NCBI GenBank assembly: GCA_039932335.1
Contig: JBDTQH010000024.1
Coordinates: 1-64,000 of the forward strand
Reading direction: 5' to 3'
DNA length: 64,000 nucleotides
Origin: JADMIH01 sp039932335
GTDB taxonomy: Bacteria > Chloroflexota > Chloroflexia > QHBQ01 > JADMIH01
How positions within the stretch are numbered: position 1 is the first letter of the stretch; each line of letters begins with the position of its first letter. Of this stretch, positions 59,777 through 64,000 are shown piece after piece. A program made the translations under genes and the position numbers. The notes below the pieces were generated by a model. It was not told the origin of the DNA, searched no databases, and was given only the letters and a program-made list of their open reading frames with translations.

Positions 59777-60856
59777 ATGAGAATTGATGAGTTTGACTAC
59801 CAATTGCCTTCCGACCTGATCGCTCAGACCCCCGTCGAGCCGCGAGATAGCTCGCGGTTGCTGGTGCTTCACCGCTCCACCGGCGAGCTAGAGCACCGCC
59901 ACTTCCACGACATCGTTGAGTATCTTCGGCCACGCGACCTGCTGGTTGCCAACGAAAGCCGTGTATTGCCCGCCCGTCTGCTCGGCCATAAAGTGCCCAG
60001 TGGTGGCAAAATAGAGGTATTGCTGCTCAGGCCGCTTCCACAGGCAGGCGAAGAGGGCGCTGAACCTGCTGTGTGGGAGGCGTTGGTTAGTCCCGGTAGG
60101 CGTATCCACGACGGCACGACCCTCGGTTTCGGCGACCCGTCCTCAGGCCCCTATCTCCAGGCAGAAGTCGTTTCGCGCACGGAGCTTGGTGGACGTATCC
60201 TGCGCTTCGACACCCCGCCGCGCCCTCTGCTTGACGCCCTGGGCCAGATGCCTCTTCCACCCTACATTCACGAAACCCTCGCCGATCCTGAGCGTTACCA
60301 GACCGTCTATGCGCGCACCGAAGGCTCAGCAGCCGCTCCCACTGCCGGTTTGCATTTCACTCAGCCTCTCATCGCTGACCTTCGGAGCAGGGGCGTAGAC
60401 TTCGCGACAGTGACCCTTCACGTAGGTTTGGACACTTTTCGGCCCGTGCACGAGGAATATGTTGAAGAGCACCCTATGCACAGCGAATGGTACAGCCTTC
60501 CGGCTTCCACCGCTTCAACGATAACAAATGCCCGCTCGGCGGGTGGGCGCGTTGTTGCTGTAGGCACCACCAGCGTCAGAGTGCTTGAGACCGTGGCCCG
60601 CTTGCAATCGCTCGATCTTGCCCACCGCGATACAGGGGTGCAGCCAGCCGAAGGTTGGTCGCAACTTTACATAACTCCAGGCGCATCGTTCGGCCTTGTT
60701 GATGCCATGGTTACCAACTTCCATCTGCCAAGAACTACTCTGTTGATGTTGGTTTCTGCTTTCGCGGGTAAAGACCTCATCCTGAAGGCCTACGCCGAAG
60801 CTATCAATCATAAATATCGCTTCTATAGCTTCGGTGATGCTATGCTCATTCTCTAG
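59777..60856 (+). CDS. queA: S-adenosylmethionine:tRNA ribosyltransferase-isomerase QueA
   Basis: About 359 residues. The start at ATG 59777 gives the standard N-terminus MRIDEFDYQLPSDLIAQTP; the upstream open frame to 59666 is not supported. Other marks are PRDSSRLLVLHRSTGELEHR, LLVANESRVLPARL, AAPTAGLHFTQPL and NFHLPRTTLLMLVSAFAG. It transfers ribose from SAM to preQ1 in tRNA to make epoxyqueuosine. No other queuosine gene is nearby. Confidence 0.95.
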   Translation: MRIDEFDYQLPSDLIAQTPVEPRDSSRLLVLHRSTGELEHRHFHDIVEYLRPRDLLVANESRVLPARLLGHKVPSGGKIEVLLLRPLPQAGEEGAEPAVWEALVSPGRRIHDGTTLGFGDPSSGPYLQAEVVSRTELGGRILRFDTPPRPLLDALGQMPLPPYIHETLADPERYQTVYARTEGSAAAPTAGLHFTQPLIADLRSRGVDFATVTLHVGLDTFRPVHEEYVEEHPMHSEWYSLPASTASTITNARSAGGRVVAVGTTSVRVLETVARLQSLDLAHRDTGVQPAEGWSQLYITPGASFGLVDAMVTNFHLPRTTLLMLVSAFAGKDLILKAYAEAINHKYRFYSFGDAMLIL

Positions 60857-61069
60857 CCATCCGTCTGCTCATACCCTGGGGAGGCGCGCAGGCACGGTGT
60901 CCGCGCTGGGCATAGGCGGTGGCACTCCGTAATTCTGGTCCTTAGCCGGCGCGGTCGGCGGACTGCCGTCAGCGGTCAATGTACTCACCCCTGCCTCCAC
61001 TTAGACATATGTCTTTTTTCGAGGTTTCGTGTAAACTATGGTAAACCCTAAACAAGGAGTACCTGCTAC

Positions 61070-62752
61070 ATGCCGCAGATCGACTTTTCTCGATATTATA
61101 AGTACGACGAAATCCGCGATTTCCTCAACGCAACCGCCGAGGAGTTCCCTAACCTGGTTTCGCTCTCTTCTATCGGCAAATCGCATGAGGGGCGTGATAT
61201 TATGCTCGCTACCCTTACCAATAAAGAGACCGGCTCCGATACCGACAAGCCTGCCTACTGGATCGACGCCAATATCCACGCCGGCGAGGTCACAGGCTCT
61301 GCCGTGGCGCTCTACACTATCTGGAGCTACACCTCTAACTACGGCAAAGACGAGCGCGTCACCCGCCTTCTCGATGATTACACCGTATACGTAGTTCCTC
61401 GTATCTCCGTGGATGGCTCGGAGATGTACCTGACGACGCCCCATATCCTGCGGTCGTCCACCAAACGCTATCCGTTCGAGGAGGATCGCGAGGGCCTCTA
61501 TCCTGACGATATAGACGGCGACGGCAAGATCCTCCAGATGCGCATCAAGGACGTCAACGGAGCCTGGAAGCCCGCCGAGAGCGATCCACGTATCCTCCGC
61601 AGGCGCGGCGTGGACGAGTTTGGCGGTGAATACTACAGCGTCATAACCGAGGGTATTATGAACGACTGGGACGGCCACGAAATAAAGATGGCTCCCAACC
61701 GCCATGGCCTCGACCTCAACCGCAACTTCCCCTACGATTGGGCTCCTGAAGGCAACCAGATGGGCGCGGGCGACTTCCCCTTCTCCGAACCTGAGACGCG
61801 CGCCATCGCCCAGTTCTGGTCGTCTCACCGCAACATCAACGGCTTTGTCGCCTACCACACCTACTCTGGCGTCCTGCTCCGGCCCTATTCCACCCACCCT
61901 GATACCCACTTCGCCACACATGACCTGGAGGTCTTCAAGATCATTGGCGAGCGCGGCACCGAGCTAACAGGCTATCCGTGCGTTTCAGTGTTCCACAACT
62001 TCGCGTATGACCCCAAAGAGCCGATGCATGGGGCCATGGACGATTACGCCTTCGACTTTTATGGCTGGTATGGCTTCACAGCTGAACTATGGGACGCTCC
62101 CACGGCAGCCGGTATCGACATGAAGAACGATTGGATCGGCTGGACCAAGAGCCACCCCGAGGAGGACGACCTCCAGCTTATGAAGTGGAACGACGAGAAG
62201 ACCGGCGGGCAGGCCTTCCACCCATGGCGCGAGTTCGACCACCCGCAGCTTGGTAAGGTAGAGATTGGCGGATGGGACTATAAAGGCTATCTGCAAAACG
62301 CTCCCGCCGACTACTTGCAGGAAATCTGCGAGAAGCAGTGTGCGTTTACCCTGGCCCATGCGCTGATGTCGTCCCGCCTGGAGTTCACGAAGACCAACGT
62401 CGAGAAGCACGCCGACGGTGTCTACAAGATTACCGTAATCGTGGCAAATCGCGGGTTCCTTCCCACCTACACAAGCAAACGTGCCCAGGAGCGCAAGGTC
62501 GTCCGCCCCATCGAGGTAAACCTGCGCGTTCCCGCCGGGGGCACACTTGTGAGCGGCAAGACCGACCAGGAGATCGGCCATCTTGAGGGCCGCACCAACA
62601 AGATATATGGCGGCTGGTTCACCTCGCGGAATATCACCGATGACGAGAAGCGTTTAGAGTGGGTGGTAAGCGCCCCCTCTAGCGGTGAAGCCGAAATCAC
62701 CGTGAAGAGCGACCGAGGCGGTACGATCAAAACCCGCCTGCCCCTCACCTAA
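61070..62752 (+). CDS. M14-family zinc carboxypeptidase-like protein
   Basis: A 560-residue protein starting at ATG 61070, 10 nt after AAGGAG. The zinc ligands H70-x2-E73 (ANIHAGEVTG) and H263 (AYHTYSG), and the catalytic Glu E339 (AELWDAP), are present, as is the substrate Arg-containing LDLNRNFPYDW. A C-terminal domain of about 130 residues (KITVIVANRGFLPTYTSKRA) is beta-rich. There is no signal peptide, so it seems cytoplasmic, unlike most M14 enzymes of this size. It may trim peptides or murein fragments; the adjacent Dpp/Opp-type transporter would fit peptide use. Confidence 0.88.
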   Translation: MPQIDFSRYYKYDEIRDFLNATAEEFPNLVSLSSIGKSHEGRDIMLATLTNKETGSDTDKPAYWIDANIHAGEVTGSAVALYTIWSYTSNYGKDERVTRLLDDYTVYVVPRISVDGSEMYLTTPHILRSSTKRYPFEEDREGLYPDDIDGDGKILQMRIKDVNGAWKPAESDPRILRRRGVDEFGGEYYSVITEGIMNDWDGHEIKMAPNRHGLDLNRNFPYDWAPEGNQMGAGDFPFSEPETRAIAQFWSSHRNINGFVAYHTYSGVLLRPYSTHPDTHFATHDLEVFKIIGERGTELTGYPCVSVFHNFAYDPKEPMHGAMDDYAFDFYGWYGFTAELWDAPTAAGIDMKNDWIGWTKSHPEEDDLQLMKWNDEKTGGQAFHPWREFDHPQLGKVEIGGWDYKGYLQNAPADYLQEICEKQCAFTLAHALMSSRLEFTKTNVEKHADGVYKITVIVANRGFLPTYTSKRAQERKVVRPIEVNLRVPAGGTLVSGKTDQEIGHLEGRTNKIYGGWFTSRNITDDEKRLEWVVSAPSSGEAEITVKSDRGGTIKTRLPLT

Positions 62753-62788
62753 AGAGGCAGCCCTAAAGCTCGGCCAATAATATAGCCC

Positions 62789-62835
62789 AATAAGAAACCC
62801 CTCTTCCACCTGAGTAGAAGAGGGGGTTTCTTATT
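62789..62835. terminator. Bidirectional terminator between M14 and dppC genes
   Basis: A long stem (62789-62806 with 62817-62835) with a single one-base bulge. Flanks are A-rich at left and T-rich at right, so it serves both convergent genes. Confidence 0.85.
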
Positions 62836-62847
62836 TCACGTTTCACG
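62834..62847. repeat. Short heptamer pair (TTTCACG)2
   Basis: Two perfect units directly after the terminator hairpin; same type as the arrays at 34603 and 54504. Confidence 0.5.
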
Positions 62848-62854
62848 CACCGTC

Positions 62855-63871
62855 TTACATCTTCAAGCGCGGATCCAGCGCGTCTCTTAGTGCATCACCG
62901 ATGAAGTTGATCGACAGCACCGTCAACAGAATCATCAGGCCGGGGAACAGAATCAGATAGCCTCTGATTTCCTGTGTAGGATTGATGTTCGTGATGAAGG
63001 AGCTATATTCCTGCGCGCCCTGGAGCAGGTTGCCCCATGAAGGTGTCGGCTCCTGGATACCCAGGCCGAGGAACGAGAGGAACGACTCTGTGATGATGAA
63101 GTCGCCTACGGCCAGTGTGGCTGCCACGATGATCGGGGCAATCGAGTTGGGCATAAGGTGGCGGGTGATGATGCGGCGGTTGTTTGCTCCAAGTGCCCTG
63201 GTCGCCTCGATATAATCGAGCGAGCGGAGCGATAGGATGGAACCGCGCACAAGGCGGCTGATGCCGAGCCACCCGAACAGCGACAACACGAGGATGATAG
63301 TTGCCACCGTGCCCAGCGCCTTCCCAAAGATGTTCGTCATTATGCCCGATTGGTCGAGCATCTTCGATAACACCAGCAGCACGGGCAATATAGGCAGGGA
63401 TAACAGCAGGTCAACTATACGCATCAAGATGGTATCGACCCAGCCTCCATAGAAGCCCGCCAGGGCACCAACGATTGAACCGAAGATTACAACGATAATC
63501 GTGGAGAGCAATCCTACTGCCAGCGATATTCGTCCTCCCTGGAAGAGTCGGCTCAGGTTGTCGCGACCTACCGCATCTGTCCCAAGGACATGCACGTTGC
63601 CCGACAACGGGCTATCCCAGAGTGCAGGCTTGAATGCATAATTCGACTCTGTCGCCGGGTATCTTGAGTCAGGCACAAGCGCCATGGGGTCAATATAGTC
63701 GTACGCGAACGGTGATATCATCGGTATGATTATTACCGATAAGACTAGCAGAATTACCGTTACCAGGCCGGTCAACCCAAGCTTATGCTTGCGGAATCGC
63801 TTCCATGTTGCTGCTAACTGGCTCGATTCCGCTGGGGCTAATCGTTCCTCTACTTTGGCTACTGCGGCCAT
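62855..63871 (-). CDS. dppC: ABC transporter permease, DppC/OppC type
   Basis: A 338-residue membrane protein with six helices, starting at ATG 63871 after GGAGGAATAA. The N-terminal OppC_N segment (RKHKLGLTGLVTVILLVLSV) is followed by HVLGTDAVGRDNLSRLFQGGR. The EAA loop region EATRALGANNRRIITRHLMPNSIAPII contacts the ATPases. FLSFLGLGIQEPTPSWG is also diagnostic. It imports peptides or related solutes together with a DppB partner, whose gene end is visible upstream. A ~30-residue polar N-terminus precedes the usual start. Confidence 0.93.
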   Translation of the reverse strand: MAAVAKVEERLAPAESSQLAATWKRFRKHKLGLTGLVTVILLVLSVIIIPMISPFAYDYIDPMALVPDSRYPATESNYAFKPALWDSPLSGNVHVLGTDAVGRDNLSRLFQGGRISLAVGLLSTIIVVIFGSIVGALAGFYGGWVDTILMRIVDLLLSLPILPVLLVLSKMLDQSGIMTNIFGKALGTVATIILVLSLFGWLGISRLVRGSILSLRSLDYIEATRALGANNRRIITRHLMPNSIAPIIVAATLAVGDFIITESFLSFLGLGIQEPTPSWGNLLQGAQEYSSFITNINPTQEIRGYLILFPGLMILLTVLSINFIGDALRDALDPRLKM

Positions 63872-63959
63872 CTCTTATTCCTCCTATTTCCTTCAACCTG
63901 TCAGTTATTGTAAATGGGTGCGTCTTTGCTGGGTGCTAACTCTTGGGTGCAGTTATTAC

Positions 63960-64000
63960 TTAGCTGTAATGGATCCTCGGGTCAGCCACCGCATAGAGCA
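63960..64000 (-). CDS. C-terminal end of DppB/OppB-type permease (partial)
   Basis: Reading the minus strand from the window edge gives LYAVADPRIHYS and a TAA at 63962-63960. DppB/OppB permeases typically end in such an LxYxxxDPRIRY motif, and dppB normally precedes dppC. Only 12 full codons are inside the window. Confidence 0.65.
   Translation of the reverse strand, partial: LYAVADPRIHYS

Noticed and set aside
1..64000. tRNA, rRNA, tmRNA and other large RNA genes
   Set aside because: I looked for TTCGA-loop and conserved rRNA strings and saw none; a covariance search would be needed to exclude small RNAs.

Overview
The window looks like chromosomal DNA of a member of the Chloroflexota. The evidence is a wall protein with a long Thr-Pro-Thr low-complexity tract followed by three SLH modules (1195-3384), a secreted protein with the Chloroflexota-type 'CRxFPETG...GYPISNEF...YTVQYFER' module (25328-26137), a bactofilin-like/anti-sigma/ECF sigma operon, and frequent TTG/GTG starts. 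This is inferred from protein style only. I saw no rRNA, tRNA, CRISPR array or phage module.

Layout. 0-9 kb: a YflT-like stress protein, the TPT-SLH protein, a DUF2905 membrane protein, a 989-bp IS5-family element, small gene A, an SRPBCC protein, a PIG-L deacetylase, plsX and small gene B on the opposite strand. 9.1-22.5 kb: a one-direction polysaccharide locus. Its first five genes encode all the enzyme types needed to make a UDP-2,3-diacetamido-2,3-dideoxy-hexuronic acid (wbpI/D/E/B/A types). After an internal terminator-like hairpin come three GT4 glycosyltransferases, a methyltransferase with an unusual N-terminus, a Wzx-like flippase and an AsnB-type amidotransferase. 22.5-28.7 kb: secreted and lipoprotein genes, a PH-domain protein, a further glycosyltransferase and a SnoaL-like protein. 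29.1-33 kb: the sigma/anti-sigma/bactofilin-like operon, a coiled-coil protein and an orphan Imm8-like gene. 33.2-39.4 kb: VanZ-like, GT2-like, LPG-synthase-TM-like, YfhO-like and zinc-ribbon/DUF2007 genes. 39.4-51.9 kb: DinB-like, rsmE, wecA-like, upp, glyA, galE-galK, a HAD hydrolase, der, an AAA ATPase and a DUF2254 protein. 52-64 kb: an ABC-F ATPase, coaE, a large GT-C-like membrane protein, an S33 peptidase, a GAF histidine kinase, queA, an M14 carboxypeptidase, and dppC with the last codons of a dppB-like gene.

Most notable patterns. (1) Small genes A (5308-5502) and B (8732-8932, minus) encode related 64- and 66-residue proteins sharing a GTFVEF-S/T-WHS core. Their upstream 67 nt align without gaps at about 69% identity and share a 7-bp hairpin in which a C-G pair becomes U-G. 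(2) A ~195-bp intergenic element occurs twice (42146-42344 and 51982-52174), each copy bounded by inverted arrays of degenerate heptamers. Related heptamer arrays appear at several other intergenic sites right of about 33 kb, and I saw none to the left. (3) Several genes have a -10 box only 6-9 nt before the start codon, suggesting leaderless mRNAs. (4) The polysaccharide locus combines a diacetamido-uronic acid pathway with an AsnB-type protein, which suggests a uronamide sugar.
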